From Anaerolineae bacterium (lineage in GTDB: Bacteria > Chloroflexota > Anaerolineae > Anaerolineales > Anaerolineaceae): a stretch of 64,000 nt of DNA. The DNA is taken from assembly GCA_013178095.1 (NCBI GenBank), contig JABLXK010000002.1:303324-367323 (forward strand). The letters are read 5' to 3'. The translations under genes and the position numbers were made by a program. Below the pieces are notes generated by a model. That model saw only the letters and a list, made by a program, of their open reading frames with translations, was not told the DNA's origin and made no database searches. Shown piece by piece: positions 9,023 through 17,123 of this stretch (within the stretch, counting starts at the first letter, position 1; each line of letters starts with the position of its first letter).

Positions 9023-10924
9023 TTAGTTAGAGTATTTACTCCGCGGCGTATACGACGTGTGCAGTAATTGATGACTCAAATGACTGCAAGGACCTTCGGT
9101 CAAAAAATCGTGATAGATTTTCATTATAGCCGGATTCTCATGCGACTTGCGCACCGGATAAGCCTGGTCTTCGGCATAAATCGCTTTGGCGCGGGCCGCG
9201 CGAATGGCCGGGCTGGTGGGGATGGGCTGGCCGCCGCCGCCCAGGCAGCCACCCGGACAGGCCATGAATTCGATGAAGTGATAAGAAGCGAATTCACCGC
9301 CGGCTTTGATGTCATCCAATACCTTTTTTGCGTTGGCGATGCCATGCGCGATGGCTACCTTAAGGGTAGCTCCCTGAAGCCAATCAAAGCTGGGAAGGAT
9401 GTTTTGCAGGAGAGTGGGCACCGGACCAGTTTTGGGAAGCGTGACCGATGCTTTCTTCACACCCTCCATACCGCGCACTGGTTGAATGTCCGCGTTGGAG
9501 AAATATTTTTCGACCGGATCGCCGGTGACCAGTTCGATGACTGTGCGCAGAGCGGCTTCCATCACGCCGCCCGTAGCTCCGAAGATCACGCCGGAACCGG
9601 TGGCGGAACCGAAGGGATCATCGAAATCGGATTTCTCCAGATTCGGCAGGTCGATTCCCCGGCGCTTGAACAAATTGGCCATTTCAACGGTCGTGAGCGC
9701 ATAGTCGACATCCTGAAAGCCGCTGCTGGCCATTTCGGGGCGTTCACACTCGAACTTCTTGGCAGTGCAGGGCATCAGCGCCACCGTCACGATATCACCG
9801 GGATCCAAGTTCGCCAGTTTGGCGTAATGGGTTTTAATCAGCGCTCCGAACATCTGCTGCGGGGACTTGGCGCTGGACAAATTGGGGATCATTTCCGGAT
9901 AGAAATGTTCCAGATATTTGACCCAACCGGGCGAACAGGAGGTGAATTGCGGAAAGACCGCCTGATCGTCCTTAAGGACCAGACCATGATACAGGCGTTC
10001 CAGCAACTCGGCGCCTTCTTCCAGAATCGTCAGGTCCGCGCTGAAATTCGTGTCGAACACCTTGTCGAAACCGATCTGGCGCAGAGCGGTGTTCAATTCA
10101 AATGTCAAAGCTCTGCCCGGTTCGATCCCGAAACACTCGGCGATAGCCGCGCGCGGAGCCGGCGCGGTTTGGATCACTACATGCTTGCGCGGATCAGCGA
10201 TGGCGGCCAGCACATCTTCGCTGGAATCGTTGGTGTGCAGCGCGGCGGTTGGGCAGCGGTCGACGCATTGTCCGCAGTTGATGCAGACGGAATCTCCCAA
10301 CGGTTTATCCATGAAGGTTGAAATATAGGTGCTCTCGCCGTGTCCGCTGACTTCCAGGCAGCCGATCCCCTGCATTTCCTGGCAGACCTGCACGCAGCGC
10401 CGGCATAAAATGCATTTATCCATTTCGCGGATGATGGAATAACTGGAATGATCTATTGCGATTTCCGGTTCTTTTTTCGGGAGATGCAGCGGTGAGTTAC
10501 TGAAGCGCGCCAGCGCCTGCAATTCGCAATTCCCGTTGCGGCTGCAGTTATTGAAATCCCAATAACCGCAATGCTTAGTGAAGAGCAGGTCGAGGATATT
10601 TTCCCTGGCGCGAATCACTTTAAGGCTATTGGTCCTGATACGGATTGGCTGGGTTATGCGGTAATTGCAGGAAGTCTGCAACGTTTGCAATCCCTCAACC
10701 TCAACCACGCAAACACGGCAATCGCCATCGGGATGCAGATCGGGATGCGAACACAAAGTCGGGATGAAAATCCCCATTCTTGCCGCAGCCTCATGAATGG
10801 TTATACCTTCCGGCACGCTAACCGGCTGATTATCGATGATGATATCGATCAACCTTTCGGCATTGTATTCAACTGGACGACCATCAACTGGAGTTTGAAA
10901 AGGTTCTGTTTTCATAGGGTTCAT
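9023..10924 (-). CDS. [FeFe] hydrogenase, catalytic subunit with NuoG-like N-terminus
   Basis: The 633-residue protein has all three H-cluster motifs: TSCSPGW (Cys330), MPCTAKKFE (Cys386) and MACPGGCLGGGGQP near residue 556, then the C-terminal SHLSHQLLHTSY. In front are a plant-type [2Fe-2S] domain (Cys58, 69, 72, 86) and two [4Fe-4S] motifs (CILCRRCVQVC, CINCGQCVDRCP). Between them the NuoG-like His/Cys cluster site is odd: H-C-x7-C-x5-C rather than H-x3-C-x2-C-x5-C. The enzyme should make or oxidise H2 in the cytoplasm; maturases HydEFG are not in the window. GAGG precedes the ATG, and it follows the NuoEF-like gene by 16 bases. Confidence 0.93.
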   Translation of the reverse strand: MNPMKTEPFQTPVDGRPVEYNAERLIDIIIDNQPVSVPEGITIHEAAARMGIFIPTLCSHPDLHPDGDCRVCVVEVEGLQTLQTSCNYRITQPIRIRTNSLKVIRARENILDLLFTKHCGYWDFNNCSRNGNCELQALARFSNSPLHLPKKEPEIAIDHSSYSIIREMDKCILCRRCVQVCQEMQGIGCLEVSGHGESTYISTFMDKPLGDSVCINCGQCVDRCPTAALHTNDSSEDVLAAIADPRKHVVIQTAPAPRAAIAECFGIEPGRALTFELNTALRQIGFDKVFDTNFSADLTILEEGAELLERLYHGLVLKDDQAVFPQFTSCSPGWVKYLEHFYPEMIPNLSSAKSPQQMFGALIKTHYAKLANLDPGDIVTVALMPCTAKKFECERPEMASSGFQDVDYALTTVEMANLFKRRGIDLPNLEKSDFDDPFGSATGSGVIFGATGGVMEAALRTVIELVTGDPVEKYFSNADIQPVRGMEGVKKASVTLPKTGPVPTLLQNILPSFDWLQGATLKVAIAHGIANAKKVLDDIKAGGEFASYHFIEFMACPGGCLGGGGQPIPTSPAIRAARAKAIYAEDQAYPVRKSHENPAIMKIYHDFLTEGPCSHLSHQLLHTSYTPRSKYSN

Positions 10925-10940
10925 TGATTCCTCGGATCTT

Positions 10941-12518
10941 TCAGGCTAACATGCCGCCACGCAAATCTTGTTCGGCAATTTCCAGGACGCTCAGAAAGGC
11001 GTTTGGAGCGCACTGTCCCAAGCGGCATTTGGAAGCCAGTTGGATGGTTTCGGCCAGAGAACGAATTTCAGGAAGCGCCGGCCGCATTTTCTTGCCACCC
11101 GCATAGGCTTGCAGAGATTTCATCAAGACTGGAATGCCATTACGGCAGGGTACACATTGGCCGCATGATGTTTCGTGAAAAAAAGACAGGATATCTTTGA
11201 CGGCTTCCAGCAGATCAGTTTGCGGGCCGTAAACAATGATCGAAGCAGCCTGCTGCAAATCGAAAGGATTGATGATCTGATCGAAGTCCTCAGCAGTTTT
11301 CAACGGAGCGGAAATACCTCCGATTTGCAGGACACAAGCGTCATCCGCGCCAACGCGTTGCAGCAGTTCGCGGATACGCATTCCGTTTTGCACCTGATAG
11401 ATGCCCGGTTGGCCGCAATCCCCGGAAATTGAAACGATGGCGGGCAGCTGGCAGGATTCTAATTCCACATTTTTGATATTGTACGGTGAATTGGCGGCCA
11501 AATACGCAATTTTCAAAAACTGGTCGACTGCCAGAATCCGATATGGCAGCGTGGAAATGCCGCGCGCATCGAATTCAGGGCGATAGCCTTTAAGAAAAGC
11601 TGCCAAAGCGCTCTCTTCTCTGCCGACGTAATCGCCCAATCCGACCAATACTTCGACATCAAAATTAAAACCTTTCCATCCAAGGATATCAACCCCCAGA
11701 AGATTGCGTTTTCGGAGTTCTGATAATTCATGCTCCAAATTTGCTTTCAGGTAGCCATACCGGTTGGGCAGATAGATCAATCCTCGCTCAATACCGGCGA
11801 CAAAAGCGTTGATCAACATGCCTTCCATAACCAGGGGAAAATATTTTGTCAACAAGAAGCGGCTTTTCTGAGCCAGGGGCTCACCTTCATCCACGTTGCA
11901 CACCAAAACATCTGATTTGGCGCGATTAGGATTCAAGACCACTTTTTTCAGGATGGATTTAATTGCCAATTCAGGCTTTAATTCAGAGAAAAAAAGCCCA
12001 TCCGTAAAAGTGCTGCTATGCATTATCTTCGATTGAGAATCCTGGTTTGAATTGTTTGAAAGAATTTCGTCCAGTTCTTCCACCTTGACTTGGGTATAAA
12101 CCTGATCGTTTACCCAAAGCATGGGAGAAAGTTGGGGATCATCCGCGCAAGCAGCCCATCGCAATGAGCAGTTCCCATCGGCTGAAGTTTCCCCGAAACC
12201 AAGATTGAGTTTGGTTTGCAGTGCCTGGGCGATATCCTTGATCTGATTTTTATGAAAGCCCATGGATTTGCAGAGTCTGACGTCTGTTTGCCTGCCCGAC
12301 GGGGAATTTGAACGATTAAAAAAGGATATGAGACTGGATATTTCAACGGGTGGAATATCCAGCTTTTTTGATAGATATATCATGCTGGATTCCGCGTCAC
12401 TTAAGGATAAATTTTGCAGGATCGGCAAGATGAAAGGCAGGCTGGAGCGTTGGCTGCAATGAGTTTCCAGTTGAATGTTTATAGCTTCAATTGGGGAATC
12501 ATTTTGTTTGGTCGGCAT
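10941..12518 (-). CDS. Degenerate NuoE-NuoF-like fusion, hydrogenase partner subunit
   Basis: Residues 1-150 align with the thioredoxin-like NuoE domain, but only two of its four [2Fe-2S] cysteines are kept (Cys83 and Cys124); the partners are Phe88 and Pro128. Residues 165-525 align with NuoF (NVDEGEP, GLGDYVGREESALAAFLKGYR), yet the glycine-rich FMN/NADH loop GRGGAGFPTG is absent; the aligned stretch reads TFTDGLFFSELK. The [4Fe-4S] site is intact (TSCGQCVPC plus Cys in KCRLGQCAPN). So it looks like an electron-relay or structural subunit rather than a NADH dehydrogenase. The gene looks more AT-rich than the hydrogenase gene next to it. First gene of the operon. Confidence 0.82.
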   Translation of the reverse strand: MPTKQNDSPIEAINIQLETHCSQRSSLPFILPILQNLSLSDAESSMIYLSKKLDIPPVEISSLISFFNRSNSPSGRQTDVRLCKSMGFHKNQIKDIAQALQTKLNLGFGETSADGNCSLRWAACADDPQLSPMLWVNDQVYTQVKVEELDEILSNNSNQDSQSKIMHSSTFTDGLFFSELKPELAIKSILKKVVLNPNRAKSDVLVCNVDEGEPLAQKSRFLLTKYFPLVMEGMLINAFVAGIERGLIYLPNRYGYLKANLEHELSELRKRNLLGVDILGWKGFNFDVEVLVGLGDYVGREESALAAFLKGYRPEFDARGISTLPYRILAVDQFLKIAYLAANSPYNIKNVELESCQLPAIVSISGDCGQPGIYQVQNGMRIRELLQRVGADDACVLQIGGISAPLKTAEDFDQIINPFDLQQAASIIVYGPQTDLLEAVKDILSFFHETSCGQCVPCRNGIPVLMKSLQAYAGGKKMRPALPEIRSLAETIQLASKCRLGQCAPNAFLSVLEIAEQDLRGGMLA

Positions 12519-12551
12519 GAGGTAGATTTCCTTTCTTGATGGATGAAAATA

Positions 12552-12567
12552 TGAAAGTTTGCTTTCA
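12552..12567. repeat. Inverted repeat in hydrogenase operon leader
   Basis: TGAAAG-TTTG-CTTTCA is a perfect 6-4-6 inverted repeat between the predicted promoter and the start of the NuoEF-like gene. It could form a small RNA hairpin or be a protein-binding site; no function can be assigned. Confidence 0.45.
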
Positions 12568-12592
12568 AATGTTTTGCACCTAAAACGAATGA

Positions 12593-12620
12593 ATTATAGT
12601 CCATAATTAGCAATAGCAAT
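12593..12620 (-). promoter_or_regulatory. Probable promoter of the hydrogenase/molybdoenzyme operon
   Basis: Read on the minus strand, a consensus TATAAT (-10, 12593-12598) follows an ATTGCT -35-like hexamer at 12615-12620 with 16 bases between. It lies about 75 bases before the first gene and just after the terminator of the tRNA-Asp transcript. The -35 match is weak. Confidence 0.5.
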
Positions 12621-12627
12621 ATATTGC
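12616..12627. promoter_or_regulatory. Palindrome overlapping the -35 of the hydrogenase operon
   Basis: GCAATATATTGC is a perfect 12-base palindrome on top of the -35 region. This is a typical place for a repressor site. It does not resemble the Rex consensus I know. Function is inferred from position only. Confidence 0.45.
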
Positions 12628-12694
12628 ATTATAATTCACGGGAGAATGGATTTAATCAGAGAAATAGTATTGGGAAGTCAGCAAATGACGAGAA

Positions 12695-12723
12695 TAAAAA
12701 AATCCGGTGATCACCGGATTTTT
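12695..12723 (-). terminator. Rho-independent terminator after tRNA-Asp
   Basis: AATCCGGT-GATC-ACCGGATT is a perfect stem with a four-base loop. On the minus strand it is followed by a run of seven T, placed directly after the tRNA-Asp 3' end. A T-run also follows on the plus strand, so it may work both ways. Confidence 0.85.
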
Positions 12724-12725
12724 AT

Positions 12726-12802
12726 TGGCGGGAGCGACGGGATTCGAACCCGCGGTCTCGGCCTTGACAGGGCCGCATGTTAAGCCACTACACCACGCCC
12801 CC
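12726..12802 (-). tRNA. tRNA-Asp(GTC)
   Basis: On the minus strand the sequence folds into a full cloverleaf: acceptor GGGGGCG pairs with CGCTCCC (one G-U), anticodon stem CGGCC/GGCCG encloses the loop CTGTCAA with anticodon GTC, and the T-arm has TTCGAAT. The discriminator base is G, as expected for tRNA-Asp, and CCA is encoded. It lies 75 bases after ndk and before a strong terminator, so it may be transcribed together with rpoD-TPR-ndk. Confidence 0.96.
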
Positions 12803-12877
12803 GCGGGAGATGAAAGTTTAACATGACTTATAGGCTGCGTCAAGTGAATTCAAGCCTAAAAGCCATTCCACCGGCGA

Positions 12878-13345
12878 TCAGTTCAAACCGGAGATCCAAT
12901 TCTCGTGCCCGCGTTCCCAGGTGTGAATGTCTTCATCCTTGAACCATAATTTGATTTCAGCTTCGGCTGTTTCAGGAGAATCGGAAGCGTGGATGAGGTT
13001 GCGGCTGGTGAGCAGCGCCAGATCGTGACGGATGGTGCCAGGGGCGGCTTCCAACGGGTTGGTGGCTCCAACGGTTTGGCGCACGGCCTTTATCGCCTCG
13101 GTGCCTTCCCAAACCATGGCGACCAGCGGCGAAGAGGTGAGGTATTTAACCAAACCGTTATAAAAAGGCTTGCCCTTATGGACAGCATAATGCCTTTCGG
13201 CAAATTCGGTGCTGACATGGCGCAGGTCCAGCGCGATGAGCATCAGGCCGCGGTTTTCAAGCCGGTGGATGATTTCTCCGATCAAGCCGCGCTGTAAACC
13301 GTCCGGTTTAATCAAAACCAGAGTTCGTTGACTATTGATCATCAT
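12878..13345 (-). CDS. ndk: Nucleoside diphosphate kinase
   Basis: The 155-residue protein opens with TLVLIKPDGLQRGLIGEII and has the phosphohistidine motif NLIHASDS near residue 116, plus the GTIRHD segment, all typical of Ndk. The enzyme passes the gamma phosphate of ATP to other nucleoside diphosphates through a phosphohistidine in the cytoplasm. Two consecutive ATG codons are possible starts; the second gives the better spacing to an AAGGG site. It follows the TPR gene by seven bases. Confidence 0.95.
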   Translation of the reverse strand: MMINSQRTLVLIKPDGLQRGLIGEIIHRLENRGLMLIALDLRHVSTEFAERHYAVHKGKPFYNGLVKYLTSSPLVAMVWEGTEAIKAVRQTVGATNPLEAAPGTIRHDLALLTSRNLIHASDSPETAEAEIKLWFKDEDIHTWERGHENWISGLN

Positions 13346-13352
13346 TACCCTT

Positions 13353-15167
13353 TCAAAGCGAGATGGATTTTTGGGCGCGCGTGAACACTTCCAGCGCTTT
13401 TTCTTTTTGTTTCAAACGCTGGTAGATATTGCCCAGCGCCAACCATAGATTGGATTCCTGCGGGTAATCCCGGCAAGCTGCTTCTAGCACATCGCGCACA
13501 TCCGCCAGAAGATCATCCTCTTCCGCCAGTTCGCGCAAGAACCGCAAGGCGGTCGCGAAGTCGCCTTGATCGATCAATTGGCGCGAGTGCTGCAGGATCT
13601 CACCAGGCGTGAGCGGCGCAACGTGAATCTGCTGGGTATCCTGCAGGGAAATTACAGGCGCAGCAGAGGTTTCCGGTTCAAAGACATCCTTGACCCATTG
13701 AGACGCAGCCGGCTGGGAGTTTTCAACTTCGGAAATTTCCACTGGCGCATCATGATCGATCAGCCCGCATTCGTCTTCAGCCGCCGGAAATTCCAGATCA
13801 TGAGTGAGATCCGCACCGGCTGCCCCTCCGGTTTCTACAGCGCCGGCTTTGGCGACCGTATCAACCAGCGGGGATTCAGCAATTTCCGCCGATTCGTTTT
13901 TATCTTCAGCAAATCCTGGCGCAGCGCCGGTATCCAGCGGCGGTTCGCGGGTGGGATCGGTTTCCGCGCCGCTTGCAAATGTGCCAAATTCCTCCGGGGT
14001 ATTGCCTTCTTGAACGGGAGCGGATTGGACATTGCTTTGCGGAGAGATCTCTTCAGGCAGGCTTTGTACTTTTGAAGAAAGACCGGTTTCCGCGTTGCTT
14101 TCACCGGATTCATTCGTACCCTCAAATTTGGGCTCGCGACCGCGTTTCTGCAGACGTTCAATGAAACTCTGCCGACGGTTCAGCGTTAACAATTCATTGT
14201 CCCGGTCACGGGTGAGTTCTTCAAACAGCGCGATCCCAGCCGATGATTGTTCCCGGGCGCTTTCCTGTTCCTGGCCGGCCTCATCCAGAATGGCGTTCCA
14301 ATCCAGATCGTCGTCGGACGCTTCCTCAACCGCCGGCAAAGACGAAACCACCCAGGTATCGGAAAGGAAATTGCCCCAATCGTTAATCCCGTTTTCTTCA
14401 TCCAAATCACTATCAATCTGAACGGCGATATCGGGAATATCGGCAACGGATTGGGTGGCCGGCAGCATAAAGCGGTAGTAAGGGTCCAACTCCGCCAGGC
14501 GCAGGCGGTAATTGCTATCCGCCTGTTCGTGATGCAGATCCTGAAAAGCCAAATCCAGAATCTCGTTGGCTTTCCAGCAATAGGGAAGCTGGCTGACGAT
14601 ATCGACACAGGTTTCCACTGCTTCGATGCGGCTGCCGGCTTTCCAAAGCATATCCGCCAGGATCAATTTGAAATCGATGCGGTTGGGTTTTTCATAAAGC
14701 CCAAGTTTGATCTCAGCGATGGCTTGCTCGAACAAATTCGAGCGCGCGTACATCTTGATCAAAGCGCCGCGCGTGAGGCGGATTTTGTTGGGTTCAACGC
14801 TGTCGCGCTTGTGATACAGGCGTTTTAGCTCATCCTGCAGCGAGGGATTGGCCGGCTGCAACTCAAAAGCCATCAGCATATGGTCGATGGCTTGGTCCAT
14901 CTCACCTTTATTTTCGTGAATGAAACTCAAGCCGACGTTGGCGACGAAATCGTCGGGAAAGACCGAAAGGATGATATTGAATACCCTCTCGGATAGATCG
15001 ATATCCTGCTTTTCCAGGAAATTCTTGCCCAGCTTGCGATAAGTTTCAATCTCCTTGGGGAATTTACGGAGTATGTTGGCGCAATGAGAAAATGCCTCTT
15101 CAATCTGATGGTTTTCGATCAGCCTTTCAATTTTTCGATGGTATTCTCTCAGTGCAATATTCGCCAT
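13353..15167 (-). CDS. TPR-repeat protein of unknown function
   Basis: The track opens at 15344, but the first 59 residues lie antiparallel to nothing and overlap rpoD in another frame; they are Arg/Ala-rich and unlike the rest. The ATG at 15167, with an AAGGAACAAGAG stretch before it, starts MANIALREYHRKIERLIE and gives 604 residues. N-terminal and C-terminal parts show TPR-like helix pairs (EIETYRKLGKNFLEKQDID, ESNLWLALGNIYQRLKQKEKALEVF). The middle, about residues 280-520, is long, acidic and low in complexity. It sits 22 bases after rpoD and before ndk. A scaffolding role is possible, but no partner can be named. Confidence 0.8.
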   Translation of the reverse strand: MANIALREYHRKIERLIENHQIEEAFSHCANILRKFPKEIETYRKLGKNFLEKQDIDLSERVFNIILSVFPDDFVANVGLSFIHENKGEMDQAIDHMLMAFELQPANPSLQDELKRLYHKRDSVEPNKIRLTRGALIKMYARSNLFEQAIAEIKLGLYEKPNRIDFKLILADMLWKAGSRIEAVETCVDIVSQLPYCWKANEILDLAFQDLHHEQADSNYRLRLAELDPYYRFMLPATQSVADIPDIAVQIDSDLDEENGINDWGNFLSDTWVVSSLPAVEEASDDDLDWNAILDEAGQEQESAREQSSAGIALFEELTRDRDNELLTLNRRQSFIERLQKRGREPKFEGTNESGESNAETGLSSKVQSLPEEISPQSNVQSAPVQEGNTPEEFGTFASGAETDPTREPPLDTGAAPGFAEDKNESAEIAESPLVDTVAKAGAVETGGAAGADLTHDLEFPAAEDECGLIDHDAPVEISEVENSQPAASQWVKDVFEPETSAAPVISLQDTQQIHVAPLTPGEILQHSRQLIDQGDFATALRFLRELAEEDDLLADVRDVLEAACRDYPQESNLWLALGNIYQRLKQKEKALEVFTRAQKSISL

Positions 15168-15189
15168 GAACTCTTGTTCCTTCCCCGGA

Positions 15190-16413
15190 TCATTCTCCCA
15201 AGTAATCGCGCAATTTTCTGCGAATGGTAGGATGGCGCAGACGGCTGAGGGCTTGCGCTTCAATCTGGCGCACGCGTTCGCGCGTAACGCCCATCTTGCG
15301 GCCGACTTCCTCAAGGGTGTACGCCTGGCCGTCCAGCAGCCCATAGCGCAATTGCAGAATGCGGACCTCGCGCGGGGGCAGGGTATCCATGACGGCTTCC
15401 AGGTGCTCGCGCAGCAGGTTATACGTGGCGGTCACGTCCGGGGCGGGGATCTCGTTATCCTCGATGAAATCGCCCAACACGGAATCATCCTCGTTATCTG
15501 TCGGCGTTTCCAGAGAAAGCGGTCGGCGGGAGACCTTGATCATATTTTCGACTTTCTTCGGGATGACGTCCAGGGCGTCCGCCAATTCTTCGATGGAAGG
15601 GTCGCGGCCCAGTTTTTGGGTAAGCTGGTGCTGCGTGCGCAGCAGCTTGTTGATCTGGTCGCCCATATGAACCGGAACGCGAATCGTGCGGCCCTGATCG
15701 GCAATGGCACGGGTGACCGCCTGGCGAATCCACCAGGTGGCATAAGTGCTGAATTTGTGGCCGCGGCGGTAATCGAACTTCTTGGTGGCGCGAATCAAGC
15801 CGATGTTGCCTTCCTGGATCAGATCCAGGAAAGGAACGCCGCGCCCCATATATTTTTTGGCAACACTGATCACCAGGCGGGAGTTGGCTGTGATCAAGTG
15901 TTCCCTGGCAGCCCAACCGTCCTCGATCAACAAGCGCAGTTCGGTTTTTCTTTTATTATTCACTTTGCCGCGCGCCAGTTCTTCGCGCGCCATGCGGCCG
16001 CGCTCGATACGCTGCGCCAGCTCAACTTCTTCTTCGGCGGTCAACAGCGGAACGCGGCTGACTTCTTTTAAATACAAGCCGATGGTATCATCGGTGTCGA
16101 TGTGCTTCAGGTCATCGATGGTGGTATCCTGGCTGTCATCGACGATCTCTTTAATTTCATCTTTTACCAGCTCATCTTCAGACGGGCTGGGGGCGACTTC
16201 TTCATCATCATCCACATATTGGATACCCGCCGAAAGCAGGGCGGCGAAAGCTTCTTCAAGCTGCGACACGTCCTGTTCCGCATCCGGGAAAAAATGCAGG
16301 ATGTCATCGATGGTGACATACGATTTTTGATGGCCAATCTCGATCAAACGAGAAATCGCGGAATACTCCAAATTTTCATCATCATCCAGTACTTCTATTT
16401 TTTTGTTATTCAT
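15190..16413 (-). CDS. rpoD: RNA polymerase primary sigma factor (SigA/RpoD)
   Basis: The 407-residue protein has an acidic N-terminal region resembling sigma 1.1 ([15 protein letters not shown]), region 1.2 ([16 protein letters not shown]), region 2 with [20 protein letters not shown], region 3 ([13 protein letters not shown]) and region 4 with [20 protein letters not shown]. These are the hallmarks of a primary housekeeping sigma factor that recognises TTGACA/TATAAT-type promoters. It heads a minus-strand unit rpoD-TPR-ndk-tRNA-Asp. Its leader contains a strong inverted repeat. Confidence 0.95.
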   Translation of the reverse strand: MNNKKIEVLDDDENLEYSAISRLIEIGHQKSYVTIDDILHFFPDAEQDVSQLEEAFAALLSAGIQYVDDDEEVAPSPSEDELVKDEIKEIVDDSQDTTIDDLKHIDTDDTIGLYLKEVSRVPLLTAEEEVELAQRIERGRMAREELARGKVNNKRKTELRLLIEDGWAAREHLITANSRLVISVAKKYMGRGVPFLDLIQEGNIGLIRATKKFDYRRGHKFSTYATWWIRQAVTRAIADQGRTIRVPVHMGDQINKLLRTQHQLTQKLGRDPSIEELADALDVIPKKVENMIKVSRRPLSLETPTDNEDDSVLGDFIEDNEIPAPDVTATYNLLREHLEAVMDTLPPREVRILQLRYGLLDGQAYTLEEVGRKMGVTRERVRQIEAQALSRLRHPTIRRKLRDYLGE

Positions 16414-16456
16414 ACGATAAGCTAAGCGACCTCACATCCGGTTTATGCAGCCTTAA

Positions 16457-16485
16457 GTATCCGTGATTACCTCTAATCAGGATAC
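16457..16485. repeat. Inverted repeat in rpoD leader/promoter
   Basis: GTATCC-G-TGATTA-CCTC-TAATCA-GGATAC forms two stacked perfect arms of six bases with one bulged G and a four-base loop. It overlaps the predicted -10 of rpoD. It could be an operator or a leader hairpin. Confidence 0.55.
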
Positions 16486-16507
16486 ACTTTTTCAATATAA
16501 AAATCAA
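16479..16507 (-). promoter_or_regulatory. Possible rpoD promoter
   Basis: Read on the minus strand: TTGATT, 17 bases, TATCCT. The hexamers are imperfect; the position about 65 bases before the rpoD start is sensible. Confidence 0.35.
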
Positions 16508-16733
16508 TGACGCAGCTATATATTAAATGTAAGATAAATAAGCGGTACTTAAGGAAACAAGCCCAACTGCACAATTATGTACTATACAAAAAATAAACTT
16601 AAATGTCAATCATTATTTAATATTTAATATGGAATTTACAATTAATTTACAGTAATTATAAATAAAACATAGTATGTAGACACCGGAATGCTTTCCAAGG
16701 AATTACAATAGGTTTGTTGCGCGGATTGAAGAA

Positions 16734-16763
16734 TTGCAGAAAAACGCAAAAATTTGATATGAT
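16734..16763 (+). promoter_or_regulatory. Promoter of the ABM/Fe-ADH pair
   Basis: TTGCAG and TATGAT are separated by 18 bases and lie 30 bases before the ATG at 16793, which has an AGGAGG ribosome binding site five bases upstream. Confidence 0.55.
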
Positions 16764-16792
16764 AAGTTAATTATTGTAGCCAGGAGGAAGAA

Positions 16793-17101
16793 ATGTACAT
16801 CGTCCAGGTGCACGTCACTGTAGAGGAAGATTCGATCCAGGCATTCAAAAACGCCACGGTTGAGAATGCCCGCAATAGTATCAAAGAACCCGGCGTGGCT
16901 CGCTTTGATGTCATTCAACAAACCGATGACCCAACCCGTTTCGTCCTGATCGAAGTATATAAAGATGAAGAAGCGGCTGTGGAACATAAGAAAACAGAAC
17001 ATTACGCAAATTGGAAATCCACCGTCGAAGACATGATGGCTGAACCGCGCTATGGAATCAAGTACCGTAACATCTTTCCTCCCGATGAAGGAAAGTGGTG
17101 A
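16793..17101 (+). CDS. Antibiotic biosynthesis monooxygenase (ABM) domain protein
   Basis: This 102-residue protein matches the small ABM/LsrG-like alpha-beta barrel fold: N-terminal MYIVQVHVTV, the EPGVARFDVIQQ segment and FVLIEVYKDEEAAVEHKKTEHY are typical. Members are cofactor-free oxygenases or isomerases acting on quinols or small carbonyl compounds, often as dimers. An AGGAGG site precedes the ATG. The iron-type alcohol dehydrogenase gene follows after 22 bases, so the two may process the same carbonyl or aldehyde compound; this is inference. Confidence 0.85.
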   Translation: MYIVQVHVTVEEDSIQAFKNATVENARNSIKEPGVARFDVIQQTDDPTRFVLIEVYKDEEAAVEHKKTEHYANWKSTVEDMMAEPRYGIKYRNIFPPDEGKW

Positions 17102-17123
17102 TTTCCAGCGGACCGGATGAACC

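Larger units (their letters stand above)
16414..16792. other. Intergenic region between rpoD and the ABM gene
   Basis: This 379-base stretch is strongly AT-rich and has no credible gene; the track ORF across 16703-17167 on the minus strand is a shadow. It holds outward-facing promoters for rpoD and for the ABM-domain gene, and an imperfect inverted repeat near rpoD. The central part, about 16510-16730, shows nothing else I can name. Confidence 0.7.

Noticed and set aside
9068-10321. 417-aa plus-strand ORF opposite the hydrogenase
   Set aside because: Antisense shadow of the H-cluster protein; composition is unlike a real protein.
10941-12518. Functional NADH-binding NuoF/HndC subunit
   Set aside because: The glycine-rich FMN/NADH loop is absent and NuoE cysteines are missing, so a normal NADH role is not supported.
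15168-15344. N-terminal extension of the TPR protein in the ORF track
   Set aside because: It lies inside rpoD in another frame, is Arg/Ala-rich and has no ribosome site; the ATG at 15167 fits better.
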